Shown in pieces: positions 45,942 through 54,472 of a stretch of DNA of 64,000 nucleotides. The stretch is taken from the NCBI GenBank assembly GCA_019359375.1, contig JAHHHL010000008.1:62001-126000 (forward strand), written 5' to 3'. The stretch's first letter is position 1. Every line of letters starts with the position of its first letter. This DNA is from Lyngbya sp. HA4199-MV5 (GTDB lineage Bacteria > Cyanobacteriota > Cyanobacteriia > Leptolyngbyales > Leptolyngbyaceae). A program made the position numbers and the translations under genes. The notes below the pieces were generated by a model. The model searched no databases. It had not been told where the DNA came from and saw only the letters and a list, made by a program, of their open reading frames with translations.

Positions 45942-45975
45942 AGAGGATTGACCACGATCAATCCTCTACTTTTTT
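45942..45975 (+). terminator. Rho-independent terminator
   Basis: Perfect 10-bp arms AGAGGATTGA and TCAATCCTCT around a 6-base loop, followed by ACTTTTTT. It closes the transcript of the small gene ending at 45880. Confidence 0.9.
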
Positions 45976-46026
45976 ATGCCGTTCAAGCGAGAAGTATTGG
46001 GAATTCACCGTCTTAGCCGACGTGCA

Positions 46027-46881
46027 TTAAAGCTTCAAAACGTCGCCGACTTTCATCAGTTTGAGCTGACTTTTAACCCCCTGCTGCTGCAATGCCTGAG
46101 AAAATGCCTGCGGCGTGCCTGGTAGATTGAAAACACCATAGTGCATGGGTACGACTACCGTTGGATTGACGAGTTTTACCGCTTCGGCAGCCCGTTGCGG
46201 TCCCATCGTAAACTGGTCACCAATGCAGGCAAGCATCAAGCTCACTTTTCTAAATTTAGGAATGAGCGCCATATCCGAGAACAAATCGGTATCACCCGTG
46301 TGGTAAATGACAGGTCCATCTTTGACGCTGATGAGAAACCCACCCGGATTGCCAGCAAAGGTGGCAGGGCTACCGTCAGAAGCCACCGAAGAACTGTGCA
46401 CGGCTGGAATAAATGCCACCTTGACCTCGCCGTTGAGCAAGTTGAGTTCACCGCCAAAATTTCCCTGCGTCTCAAACGCGACGAGATCCTTGGGATACCC
46501 GGCGAAGGTTGCGATCGCCTGCCCCAGGTCGTAGGTGCTCACAAGCTTGGCGTTCGTTTTCTTGGCAATTTCCGGTGCATTCCCAAGATGGTCAAAGTGA
46601 CCATGAGTGACCAGAATCAAATCGACCTGCTTCAGGTTCGCCAGATCAGCTTTGCCATTGGGATTGAGCGGGTTTTCGAGCCAGGGGTCAATGAGCAGCA
46701 CCTTGCCAGACGGAGTTGTGAGCTTAAAGGCAGACTGCCCGTACCATAAAAGCTGTGTCTTACCTGTCTGAGCGTTGCTACTGGCGCTATAAAACCCAGC
46801 CAACCCAACGGTCAGAATGAGCGTCACCAGCGCAATACCCAGTTTTGGTGCCTGTTGCCGCACCCAATGCCATACGTTCAT
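46027..46881 (-). CDS. UPF0173-type metal-dependent hydrolase
   Basis: 284 residues. A hydrophobic N-terminal segment near 13-35 is a signal anchor or signal peptide. A metallo-beta-lactamase fold follows, with VTHGHFDHLG near 90-99, a His in AVHSS, YHTGDTDLF and VPMHYG as metal ligands. It belongs with the UlaG/UPF0173 hydrolases, whose substrates are mostly unknown. The exported form is less common than the cytosolic form of the family. Confidence 0.85.
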   Translation of the reverse strand: MNVWHWVRQQAPKLGIALVTLILTVGLAGFYSASSNAQTGKTQLLWYGQSAFKLTTPSGKVLLIDPWLENPLNPNGKADLANLKQVDLILVTHGHFDHLGNAPEIAKKTNAKLVSTYDLGQAIATFAGYPKDLVAFETQGNFGGELNLLNGEVKVAFIPAVHSSSVASDGSPATFAGNPGGFLISVKDGPVIYHTGDTDLFSDMALIPKFRKVSLMLACIGDQFTMGPQRAAEAVKLVNPTVVVPMHYGVFNLPGTPQAFSQALQQQGVKSQLKLMKVGDVLKL

Positions 46882-47059
46882 AGTGATGTCCTTTACGTCA
46901 GCGATCGCAGCATTCGCCTCGCCGCTATTTGCCGCAGCAAGACGTTACTCCAGAGCAATGTACAGCAGTTTTCACCTAGATGCAGTATGAAGTTTTTAGT
47001 TTGCGACAGTGCTTTACTTGACTAGAGATTGCTATATCACTTTAAAGAGACTTGTGCGG

Positions 47060-47974
47060 CTAGTTCAGGGGAATCGTATCCACCCAGTGTTGATACTGAG
47101 GGTCACGCTTTTCGGTGATGGCTATCAGCTTGCTTCGTAGCTGGTTGGTGATAGGGCGATCGTCTGGCAAGGTGTAGTTTTCGACGCGTTTGATCGGTGC
47201 CACTTTTGCCGCTGTCCCCGTCAAGAACGCTTCCTCAGCGATATAGAGTTCTGACTTATCAACCGGACGTTCGATCGTGGGGATGCCCATATCTCTGGCA
47301 AGGGTCAGCACACTATCCCGCGTAATGCCTTCTAGAATGTCTTGATCAAACCCAGGCGTAATGAGTTGCCCATTCCGCACCAGAAAAAGGTTCATCCCAG
47401 AGGCTTCGCTGACTTTGCCCTGGGCATTGAGCATAAGAGCCTCATCAAACCCTGACTCAGCCGCCTCTGTTTTGGCGAGAGCGGAAGCAATATACGCCGC
47501 AGTAATCTTCCCCCGTAACGGCATACTGTTATCTGCCTGACGTTGCCAGGAGCTAATGCGACAACTCACCCCAGCGGGCGACAGGTAATCATTCATTGCC
47601 AACCCGTAGACCAGTAGGCTCTTCTCGACTTGATGGAGTCTGGGTGCAACACCAAGCCCAGAGGTGTAAACCAGTGGACGAATGTAAAACGGCTCCGTCG
47701 GGCGATTTTTTTGAATCAATTCAACAATGACTTGCTTGATCGTCGTGCTGGGCAACTCGTAATGGAGAAACCGGGCACTCTGGCTCAACCGCTGGCAGTG
47801 ACGCTCTAACCGAAAGAGCAACATTTGATCAGGGTTCTGCGGATCAGGGATGCCTCGCAACCCACCGATCGCGCCCGTACCATAGTGCAACGCATGGGTG
47901 GCGATCGAAATCTTTGCCTCGGCAAACGGTAGAAATTGATTGTGAACGTAAGCGATCGGTAAAAAATTGTCCAT
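47060..47974 (-). CDS. ilvE: Branched-chain amino acid aminotransferase
   Basis: PLP enzyme that transaminates leucine, isoleucine and valine with 2-oxoglutarate. From ATG 47974 (MDNFLPIAYV) it has 304 residues; the frame extends 10 codons to a TTG that is less likely. Visible family features are ALHYGTGAIGGLRG near 28-41, a Lys in RGKITAAYIASALAK for the Schiff base, and SEASGMNLFLVRNG. It stands on the same strand as the phosphatase-like pseudogene upstream. Confidence 0.92.
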   Translation of the reverse strand: MDNFLPIAYVHNQFLPFAEAKISIATHALHYGTGAIGGLRGIPDPQNPDQMLLFRLERHCQRLSQSARFLHYELPSTTIKQVIVELIQKNRPTEPFYIRPLVYTSGLGVAPRLHQVEKSLLVYGLAMNDYLSPAGVSCRISSWQRQADNSMPLRGKITAAYIASALAKTEAAESGFDEALMLNAQGKVSEASGMNLFLVRNGQLITPGFDQDILEGITRDSVLTLARDMGIPTIERPVDKSELYIAEEAFLTGTAAKVAPIKRVENYTLPDDRPITNQLRSKLIAITEKRDPQYQHWVDTIPLN

Positions 47975-48016
47975 AAGTTCGTGCTGTGATGTAAAAAAAG
48001 CCAATCGGGGAAAAAG

Positions 48017-48494
48017 CTAATGCTGTTGATAGTACTGCACGACCTGCGCTATGAATGCCTGCCAGCGATCGTTGGGTATCCAGATCGTCTGCAAAGCTCG
48101 TTGGGCGATCGTCTCCTCAACACCTTCGCACAACCGACGATAGAGATACATAAACGCCGAAACGCGCATATTCTTCGCGCAGTGGACAAACACTGGCTGT
48201 TCCGCATGGGTTTGGCATCGCGCTAAAAAACTGCTGCACATCCACCAGCGTTGGCTCTTCCCACACGACAGGAATGTGAATATAGGTCATGCCCTGCGCT
48301 TCGACCAACGCCTGCTCATTGGGTAAGGCATCAGTCGAACTGGGCAACGCAAGATTAATTACAACGCTGTAGCCTGCTGCTTGAATCGCCGCAATCTGCG
48401 CCTCCGTCGGCTGTCCTGCGGTTGCAACTGACTCTGAGAGCTGGAGAAAATTGGGGATGCTGGCGATCGAAGTCTCAACCATCTTTAAAGGCAA
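48017..48494 (-). pseudogene. Tyrosine-phosphatase-like protein, frameshifted
   Basis: Two overlapping frames together make one protein of the beta-lactamase-hydrolase-like/dual-specificity phosphatase group. The first (from 48494, or ATG 48482) covers MVETSIASIPNFLQLSE, TAGQPTEAQIAAIQ and ends after VQQFFSAM. The second gives QTHAEQPVFVHCAKNMRVSA with the active-site Cys and Arg and continues to the true C-terminus. Removing one T from the T6 run at 48224-48229 (minus strand) restores a single frame of about 158 residues reading QQFLARCQTHAEQPVF. This is either a sequencing error, a real pseudogene, or slippage. The rest of the protein is well preserved. Confidence 0.75.
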
Positions 48495-48670
48495 ATCCTA
48501 AAGGGCGAATCATAGCGCTGGTCTTTCTAGTACACCATAATCTTCCTCTGGTGAAGCATGGGATTGCACGTTAGGATGCTCAGACGCAAGGTTAAAGCTC
48601 ATAGAATTTTCGAGAATCAGCAGTACACAGCGAGTGCCTACCCCTCTCTAGCGGTCAGCGTAGGAGTCAT

Positions 48671-48775
48671 TGGTTGTTAGTTGTTAGTTGTTAGTGCATG
48701 AACCGTTCCTGTCTCCTTCTAAAAACTAAAAACTAACAACCAACAACCTCCCTGCCCTCTGCCTCCTCCCATCAG
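48671..48775. repeat. TTGTTAG and CTAAAAA repeats
   Basis: Heptamer-type repeats fill the gap between the phosphatase-like gene and the small gene at 48.9 kb. No other feature is seen in this 410-base gap. Confidence 0.8.
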
Positions 48776-48908
48776 AACGGTTCCGCCAGCCTCTACATAG
48801 ACTTCTCGTTCAGATCAAGATTCTGCAAAACCTGTTGACTTTACAGTCTGAATGGGTAAATTAGGTGGGAGATTATCTCTTCCTTTATGTTGCGTTTGGC
48901 ATCCATCT

Positions 48909-49151
48909 ATGGGTAGAAAAAAGAACCGATCTGTTTTGACGTTGATTTTCGTGTGTGGTGCAGCCGGGGTCATTTTAGGTGGTACTGCAAGCTGGGCAGA
49001 GAGTAATAGCTGCCTGCAAGAAGTGGCTCCCTCCACTCAATGCCTTAAAAAAAGCCCCGTCACGAGAACGATCGAGGGCATGAGCGTAGGGCTAGTCGCA
49101 GGGATGGGTGCGGCAATGGGCGCAGTTTGGCAGGCAAAGCGAGCCAGCTAG
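48909..49151 (+). CDS. Small exported hypothetical protein
   Basis: 80 residues from ATG 48909; the frame begins 19 codons earlier. A signal peptide is likely (SVLTLIFVCGAAGVILGG, then TASWA). The mature part has two cysteines (SNSCLQ, TQCLKK) that could form a disulfide and a Gly/Ala-rich hydrophobic stretch (MSVGLVAGMGAAMGAVW) near the end. Function unknown. Confidence 0.5.
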   Translation: MGRKKNRSVLTLIFVCGAAGVILGGTASWAESNSCLQEVAPSTQCLKKSPVTRTIEGMSVGLVAGMGAAMGAVWQAKRAS

Positions 49152-49210
49152 GTTACAAATACGCACTGCAAGAACCGCCGAACATTTCTACAATTTTGGC
49201 TACGGACGTT

Positions 49211-49341
49211 CTAGGGCGTGTCATCAATTAGCTCCGAAACCTTGCAATATCAGCAGTGTCACGCCCGTCCCACCACACAAAGCTAGGGGCTGGAACCCTT
49301 GCTGCAAGCAATGTGTAGTATTAATTGATGACAGCCCCTAG
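49211..49341. mobile_element. 131-bp MITE, copy E
   Basis: Bounded by CTAG on both sides and near-identical to copies B and C. It ends 8 bases before the stop codon of the minus-strand DivIVA-like gene, so it lies directly in that gene's 3' untranslated region. Confidence 0.9.
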
Positions 49342-49349
49342 AGCGGTCT

Positions 49350-50099
49350 CTAGCTTTTGGCACGATCGCTCTTTGAGGTGGACGATCGCGCCGATGGGCT
49401 ATTAGAAGCGGTCTCTCTAGAGGTTGTCTCTCTGGAACGAAGAGCAGGTGCTTCTGGCTGGAGTTGCTGTCGTCCATTGCGAACGACCCGCATCATTTCG
49501 CTCAACTGTCGCTCCATTTCTTGCAGGACGCGATCGGCATATTCATCGGCACCTGCCTGAATTTCCTCGCATTCGGCGATCGCCAATCGTTGCATTTCTT
49601 CCAATTCTTGCTGTGCTTGACGACGTAGCCGTTCCATTTCGGCGATCGTCTGGGCTTCTGCGGCTTCACACTCTTGTTGCACCTGCTGGCGCATCTGCTG
49701 TGCTTCAATCTCTGCCTGCCGCAAAATCCCCATTTCGTTTAAGATTTGGGCAGCCCGCCGTTCAGCGTTTTCTACCACTTCCTGAGCGTACTGCTCTGCC
49801 TGTAGAAAGAGTTCCTCTTTTTGACGGACGATCGCGTCTGCTTCATGAAACGCTTCGGGCAAACTCAGCCGCACCAAATCAAGCTGCTCTAACAACTGCT
49901 CTTCATCCACCCACGTCCAGCGAGTCATGGGCACCCGTGGGCTGTCAAGAATAATTTCCTCCAGCCGATTCAGTTCTCGCTGAATGTCTACGTTTCCCGA
50001 TCGGGCAGACTCTCTGTGAGCAACTCCGTTTTGGGACGGTCCGGCGCTGGCGTTAAATTCGTGGTCTGGGCTGATGCTGGAGGGATCTTGGCGAAGCAT
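49350..50099 (-). CDS. DivIVA/Cdv3-like coiled-coil protein
   Basis: 249-residue cytosolic protein. After a disordered 40-residue N-terminus come [20 protein letters not shown] and [16 protein letters not shown], then a long Glu/Gln/Arg-rich coiled coil from about 85 to 200 and a Ser-rich tail. The pattern and the coaD neighbour agree with the cyanobacterial cell-division protein Cdv3, a DivIVA relative. The start codon lies inside the 3' end of coaD, giving a 112-base overlap in a different frame. Identification is by pattern only. Confidence 0.7.
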   Translation of the reverse strand: MLRQDPSSISPDHEFNASAGPSQNGVAHRESARSGNVDIQRELNRLEEIILDSPRVPMTRWTWVDEEQLLEQLDLVRLSLPEAFHEADAIVRQKEELFLQAEQYAQEVVENAERRAAQILNEMGILRQAEIEAQQMRQQVQQECEAAEAQTIAEMERLRRQAQQELEEMQRLAIAECEEIQAGADEYADRVLQEMERQLSEMMRVVRNGRQQLQPEAPALRSRETTSRETASNSPSARSSTSKSDRAKS

Positions 50100-50572
50100 T
50101 GGTAAATATCTACGGCGACATGTTTTGGAACAAGGTGATCGATCGCACCGCCAAACCTGGCGATCTCCTTCACGAGGCTGCTGCTCAAAAAACTATACTC
50201 GTTCGACGTTGCCAAAAAGACGGTTTCAATCTGAGCAGAAAGTGTTTTATTAGTATGAGCCATTTGCAGCTCCATCTCAAAGTCAGAAAGAACTCGTAAG
50301 CCACGGAGCAGAGCGCTTGCATGGCGCATTTTGGCGTAGTTGATCGTCAATCCATCAAAACTGTCTACTTCAAGATTAGACAGGTGAGGTGTTGAGCGAC
50401 GGATTTGCTCGATGCGTTCTGGCACTGTAAACAATGGGGTTTTGTTAGGATTACGCAACACAGCCACGATCACCTGATCAAAGAGTTTACAACCCCGCTC
50501 AATGATGTCGAGGTGCCCAAGAGTAATGGGATCAAAGCTACCAGGGTAAATCGCAAGCACGGACGTGACCAA
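49988..50572 (-). CDS. coaD: Phosphopantetheine adenylyltransferase
   Basis: Fourth step of coenzyme A synthesis, joining AMP to 4'-phosphopantetheine. The nucleotidyltransferase motif [19 protein letters not shown] lies at residues 9-27 and the second motif [14 protein letters not shown] near 129-142. The frame starts at TTG 50572; GTG 50560 would give the usual short N-terminus and is at least as likely. About 30 extra residues after the core (from about 165) overlap the next gene. It is a hexamer in known bacteria. Confidence 0.93.
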   Translation of the reverse strand: MVTSVLAIYPGSFDPITLGHLDIIERGCKLFDQVIVAVLRNPNKTPLFTVPERIEQIRRSTPHLSNLEVDSFDGLTINYAKMRHASALLRGLRVLSDFEMELQMAHTNKTLSAQIETVFLATSNEYSFLSSSLVKEIARFGGAIDHLVPKHVAVDIYQCFAKIPPASAQTTNLTPAPDRPKTELLTESLPDRET

Positions 50573-50998
50573 CGCTACTGAGGCGATTATAAAAGCAAAT
50601 GCCGTAGCCGAAACGCGAAACCGCCACCCTATCCTACCAGACTAATATAATCTCAGTAAGAAATATCAACGCTAACCTGGAGGGCGATCGCAGGGGTTGA
50701 AGTACCTTAAACATTTTCCAGCGTTTGAATGGGAGTAGGGAGTAGAGGGAGGAGGGAGGAGAGGGAGGAGAGGGAGGAGAGGGAGGAGAGGGAGGAGAGG
50801 GAGGAGAGGGAGTAGGGAGTAGGGGGTGGGGAGGGAGGAGAGGGAGGAGAGGGAGGAGAGGGAGGAGAGGGAGGAGAGGGAGGAGAGGGAGGAGAGGGAG
50901 TAGGGAGTAGGGGGTGGGGAGTAGGGAATCAGGGGTAAAGATGGTGTGGTTAGTGAAAGTGGTTATAAACGATTGTTGCAAGCCTTGAGGGGCAGACT
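50573..50998. other. Intergenic region with long GGGAGGAGA array
   Basis: No gene is supported. The middle of the region is the purine simple repeat listed separately. A minus-strand frame through it would code only Pro, Ser and Leu repeats. Confidence 0.6.
50731..50930. repeat. GGGAGGAGA purine minisatellite
   Basis: A 9-base unit, GGGAGGAGA, is repeated in two blocks of several units each. GGGAGTAGGGAGTAG and a GGGGGTGGGGA stretch separate the blocks and recur at the right end. The whole tract is homopurine on the plus strand, capable of triplex or G-quadruplex formation, and prone to length change. Confidence 0.9.
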
Positions 50999-51811
50999 AT
51001 GATTACCAGGGAAGTTTTAACGGGCACCTATCCTTCTAACCCAGCGCAGGTTGAGGCGGCGATGGCGGCGATCGCAGACTTTGAACAGTCCAGTGCGCCT
51101 AGCGCGTGGGCATTCCTGGATAAAGCAACCGTCATTGCTGACATGCGGGCACGGGTGCAAGATCCATTTCAGGTCAACCAGGGAGGACAACCGTTTTGCG
51201 GACCAGCGGCAGTGCTCGTCACTCTGCTCCAAAAACAGCCACTCCGCTACGTCGAAATGTGTCGCAGCCTCTTTCTAGTCGGTGGATTTCAGGGCAGCAA
51301 CCACTACATCGCGTCCTCCGACGAACTCCGACATGCCAGCCGTGGCGATCTAAAGATGGGACAGGCAGACTGGATGGTGCTGGCAACCCTGCGCGATGCG
51401 GAAGATGTCATTTTTCCGGTAGAACCCAACGCACCGGATACAATTCGCAACCTGGCTGGGATGACCAAATCGTGGGAGATGAAAGGCTGGGTCAAGGAAA
51501 TTCTTGGCTATAGCCATGTGGACTATGACCATGCCTACCTGATGAATGATATCAGCGCAATGCAAGATGCTGCTGCCGCCTTGCAAGCGGGTGGCGTTGC
51601 GTTTGCGTTGATTACGGCTGAGGGGATGTTGGGCAATAGTCCGCCCCTTATACCGCTGCCCAATCATTGGATTGCGCTGTTAGGCAATGTGTCGGTGCAG
51701 GGTGATTCAGTGACGTTTGATATCTACACCTGGTCAAAGCAGCTACGCCTGACAATGGATGCCGGGTCGTTTAAAAAATATTTCTGGGCAACCGTGACAG
51801 GAACGCCGTAA
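50999..51811 (+). CDS. Papain-like cysteine peptidase-type protein
   Basis: 270 residues, no named family. The sequence GGQPFCGPAAVL places Cys67 at the start of a helix, as in C39 and papain-like peptidases, with Gln64 nearby as a possible oxyanion residue. PNHWIALLG supplies His223 and FDIYTW has Asp241, so a Cys-His-Asp arrangement in the right order is present. There is no signal peptide or prodomain. It could be a peptidase, transglutaminase-like enzyme or toxin domain; evidence is motif-level only. Confidence 0.6.
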   Translation: MITREVLTGTYPSNPAQVEAAMAAIADFEQSSAPSAWAFLDKATVIADMRARVQDPFQVNQGGQPFCGPAAVLVTLLQKQPLRYVEMCRSLFLVGGFQGSNHYIASSDELRHASRGDLKMGQADWMVLATLRDAEDVIFPVEPNAPDTIRNLAGMTKSWEMKGWVKEILGYSHVDYDHAYLMNDISAMQDAAAALQAGGVAFALITAEGMLGNSPPLIPLPNHWIALLGNVSVQGDSVTFDIYTWSKQLRLTMDAGSFKKYFWATVTGTP

Positions 51812-51819
51812 TCAAAACT

Positions 51820-52593
51820 TTAAACACGGCACTTTTGACTGGCGATTTGCTGCTTTACGTCTGCCAGAGGTCGTTGTAGAGTCTTGCGCTCTTGCTCAAG
51901 TGTGATGGGATAAGTGCCTAAGAAAAAATACTCGCGGAGGAGCAGCATGGCACGTTGAGCGCTTGTCATTTCGCTAGCAAGGGAACTTGCAGAAGGAATG
52001 ACCTGGAATCCCGCTTGCTCGAAGATGAGGAGCGATCGCCACAGGTGAGGTGCATCTGTCACCAAAAGAATTTGCTTGACTCCTTGCGGTTGCAGCAGCG
52101 CTTTTGTAAACACGGCATTTTCCCAGGTGGTGCGCGAACAGCTTTCACCGCTGATTGCCTGAGCCGGGATTGACTGAGTTCGCAGCGTCGTTACCAACTC
52201 AGGTGCATCAACAATCCCGCTGGCAAAAAGTATGGGTGCCCGCTGGTTTTGCCAGAGTTGGGCAACCACTTTCACCCGCTCTGGACTCTGTTCACGTCCA
52301 CGCCCCAAAATGACGATCGCATCTACTTTCGTACCGGGGTCAGGGGGTAGTGGACTGACAATGCCCGCCATGGCTAACGCTACAACTGGCGGCGAGATGA
52401 GAAGCAAGTAGCCGATGAGCAGGGCGATCGCAGACCGTTGCACTCGACGCAGCCACCGTCTGGAGCGAAAAAACCAGAGCAGACTGATAACGCCAACTAA
52501 CGTCAGCACAACTCGTACAGGGTCGCCTAGCCACTCAACCCCCAACCACGACAGGCGAAGCTGCTCTGAGAATGATAACCAGCCTACAAACAT
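51820..52593 (-). CDS. YdcF/ElyC family (DUF218) membrane protein
   Basis: 257 residues from ATG 52593; a TTG 6 codons earlier opens the frame. Two N-terminal membrane segments lie near residues 25-45 and 57-80. The periplasmic DUF218 domain has VDAIVILGRGREQSPERV, then LFASGIVDAPE, SCSRTTWENAVFTK and LLVTDAPHLWRSLLIFE. ElyC and SanA relatives act in envelope polysaccharide or peptidoglycan balance. Exact role unknown. Confidence 0.83.
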   Translation of the reverse strand: MFVGWLSFSEQLRLSWLGVEWLGDPVRVVLTLVGVISLLWFFRSRRWLRRVQRSAIALLIGYLLLISPPVVALAMAGIVSPLPPDPGTKVDAIVILGRGREQSPERVKVVAQLWQNQRAPILFASGIVDAPELVTTLRTQSIPAQAISGESCSRTTWENAVFTKALLQPQGVKQILLVTDAPHLWRSLLIFEQAGFQVIPSASSLASEMTSAQRAMLLLREYFFLGTYPITLEQERKTLQRPLADVKQQIASQKCRV

Positions 52594-52712
52594 ACTTATT
52601 GAAAAAATCAAAATAGCATCGTGTAGCCGCGCACATTCTAGCCCAGAGCTAAATGATGCCCCAGCATGGTTGCCAGGGCATCGTCTAGATACTCAATGCA
52701 GAGAAGCAGCCG

Positions 52713-53423
52713 TTACGTATTCGCCTCAGCCTCAGCGGTTTGTTCAGACTTCCGCTTGCGCCATGCACCAATGCCGAGACCAATAAGCCCTGGCAGTAAG
52801 GCAGGCGTTGGCACCGCAACCGCAAGATTGTCTACAAAGAAGTTGTCCGTTCTTGAGTTGTTGGCTACAGGTAGCGTGAACGTAATCTCGGTGAACTTCT
52901 TCTCACCAATGAGTCCAAAGCCACCGTTAGGTCCGCCGAGTGCATTTCGGAGGTTGATCGTTTGCGGTCCCGTACCATCAAAGTTGCCTGTGATGAGAAG
53001 CGCGTTAATCGATCGCCAATCGGCAAAGAATCCTTTGACCGGGTCAGTAAACGTCCAGGTAATTTTCTCAAAGAACCCAGCAGGAGCACCATTCGTTACG
53101 CCGGGTCGCTTGAGTCCACCTTTGTATTCACCCGAATTTTGTACCCCGTTGAACTTTGTACCATTCCCTCCGGTGCCTGTGCTGACAATGCCACTATCAA
53201 AGGTGATCGATGGTGCATCAGCAATAGGGGTACTGAACGTATCGTCGCTAATGGTATAGCCACTGCCGATCGCAGTTTGCCAAGCGGCACGATTTGTAAA
53301 AACTGTAAAAGCTCCAGCGGGTGCCACTGTGCTACCGACAGCCAGTGCTGTCATACCGACAGCCGCCGTAAAGCCCAAAAGAGACTTGGCGTTTGGTTTG
53401 AAGGTTGAAAGAGTTTGATTCAT
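52713..53423 (-). CDS. PTPA-CTERM exported protein
   Basis: 236 residues from ATG 53423 (MNQTLSTFKPNAKS). A signal peptide spans about 1-40 (LLGFTAAVGMTALAVGSTVA, then PAGA). The C-terminus has the PTPA-CTERM sorting signal: VPTPALLPGLIGLGIGAW followed by RKRK. That tripartite signal is recognised by an exosortase-like system linked to exopolysaccharide. The middle is a beta-rich domain with no Cys. The sorting enzyme is not in the window. Confidence 0.87.
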   Translation of the reverse strand: MNQTLSTFKPNAKSLLGFTAAVGMTALAVGSTVAPAGAFTVFTNRAAWQTAIGSGYTISDDTFSTPIADAPSITFDSGIVSTGTGGNGTKFNGVQNSGEYKGGLKRPGVTNGAPAGFFEKITWTFTDPVKGFFADWRSINALLITGNFDGTGPQTINLRNALGGPNGGFGLIGEKKFTEITFTLPVANNSRTDNFFVDNLAVAVPTPALLPGLIGLGIGAWRKRKSEQTAEAEANT

Positions 53424-53955
53424 GGGTTTTCCAGACACGAATTGAGGAATTGAAATGAGCAGCCACACAATGTTTGATTGACAATGGTGCCGTCATTTGA
53501 AATGGGCAGAGTCTCGTTTGTGAGCGATTGGGCAACGCGCAGCCCATGTAGCCAGTAGCTATGGAGCGTGTGCTTTATAGCTCAGAGACTTGGTAGATTC
53601 CCTTCATTCGGTTTAATGGTCGGTTAACCAGGCGCGATCGCCCGACAACGATGCCCCTTGCCACGCTAGTTTAACGTAGCAAACGATACCGCTCAGCAAT
53701 TCACAGTATCTTTACCAGAGCTTAACCTGGAGTGTTTTTATAGTCACTTGGTGCTCTTTAGGGAAACAATGCTTGTCCACAAGCTGTCTATACTTAGGGG
53801 CTGTCATCAATTACTACTACACATTGCTTGCAGCCAGGGTTCCAGCCCCTAGCCTGGTGTTTTGAGACGGGCGTGACACTGCTGATATTACAAGGTTTCG
53901 GAGCTAATTGATGACACGCCCTAGTGTTTACAAAACTGTTTTTGCTTCAAGGCTG
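53424..53955. other. Intergenic region holding MITE copy F
   Basis: 530 bases, no gene seen. The MITE occupies 53794-53924. Upstream of the PTPA-CTERM gene nothing clearly regulatory was found. Confidence 0.5.
53794..53924. mobile_element. 131-bp MITE, copy F (inverted)
   Basis: Reverse orientation relative to copies B to E; bounded by TTAG and CTAG. It lies 31 bases past the stop of the minus-strand acetyltransferase gene. Confidence 0.9.
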
Positions 53956-54447
53956 TTACATAGTGCGATCGAGCCACTTGTAATAGACCCGATCGCACCG
54001 CTCTGTCTCTACACCTGTAGCAGGTTGATAGCCACTGCTTTCGTAGAGTTTGACGGCTTCGGCTAGCACGCTGGCGGTTTCAATCCAGATTTGCTCAAAA
54101 TGACGGGTCGCGATCGCGGTTTCTAAGGTCTGAAGCAAAAAGCGTCCTACCCCCTGACCTCTGGCTTCTGGCAGTAGATACATCTTGCGAATTTCGACGG
54201 CATTCTGTCCACGCTGGATCGGGTAATAGGCTCCCGTGCCAACGAAATTGCCCTGCTGCTCAATCACCCAAAATTCGCCACCTGCTTTTTGATAGCAGGC
54301 TTCAACGTCTAGCACATCGCGATCGGCTCCTTCTGGTTCCCAACCCAACCCGTATTCTGCCAGTACAGAGCGAATGATGTCGGCAGCAGGGGCGCGATCG
54401 ACCGTCATCCAGTCCCGAATCAAAAAGTCTTTGTAGAGTGCTTGCAT
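53956..54447 (-). CDS. GNAT family N-acetyltransferase
   Basis: 163 residues from ATG 54447 (MQALYKDFLIRDW). The frame extends to 54516, but that would overlap the preceding GIY-YIG gene. The acetyl-CoA pyrophosphate loop is RKMYLLPEARGQGVGRFLL, with EIWIETAS-like strand and YESSGYQP motif after it, as in the GNAT fold. Substrate not known. It follows the GIY-YIG gene by 25 bases and is probably in the same operon. Confidence 0.85.
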   Translation of the reverse strand: MQALYKDFLIRDWMTVDRAPAADIIRSVLAEYGLGWEPEGADRDVLDVEACYQKAGGEFWVIEQQGNFVGTGAYYPIQRGQNAVEIRKMYLLPEARGQGVGRFLLQTLETAIATRHFEQIWIETASVLAEAVKLYESSGYQPATGVETERCDRVYYKWLDRTM

Positions 54448-54472
54448 ACACGAGGGGCTGATAGGAAAGCCG

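Noticed and set aside
46141-46749. 202-codon plus-strand frame across the UPF0173 hydrolase
   Set aside because: Antisense shadow; composition is not protein-like and the minus-strand gene has complete metal-binding motifs.
50731-50930. CRISPR array
   Set aside because: Units are 9 bases with no unique spacers.
50634-50981. 115-codon minus-strand frame of Pro, Ser and Leu repeats
   Set aside because: It is the translation of the GGGAGGAGA minisatellite and has no protein features of its own.
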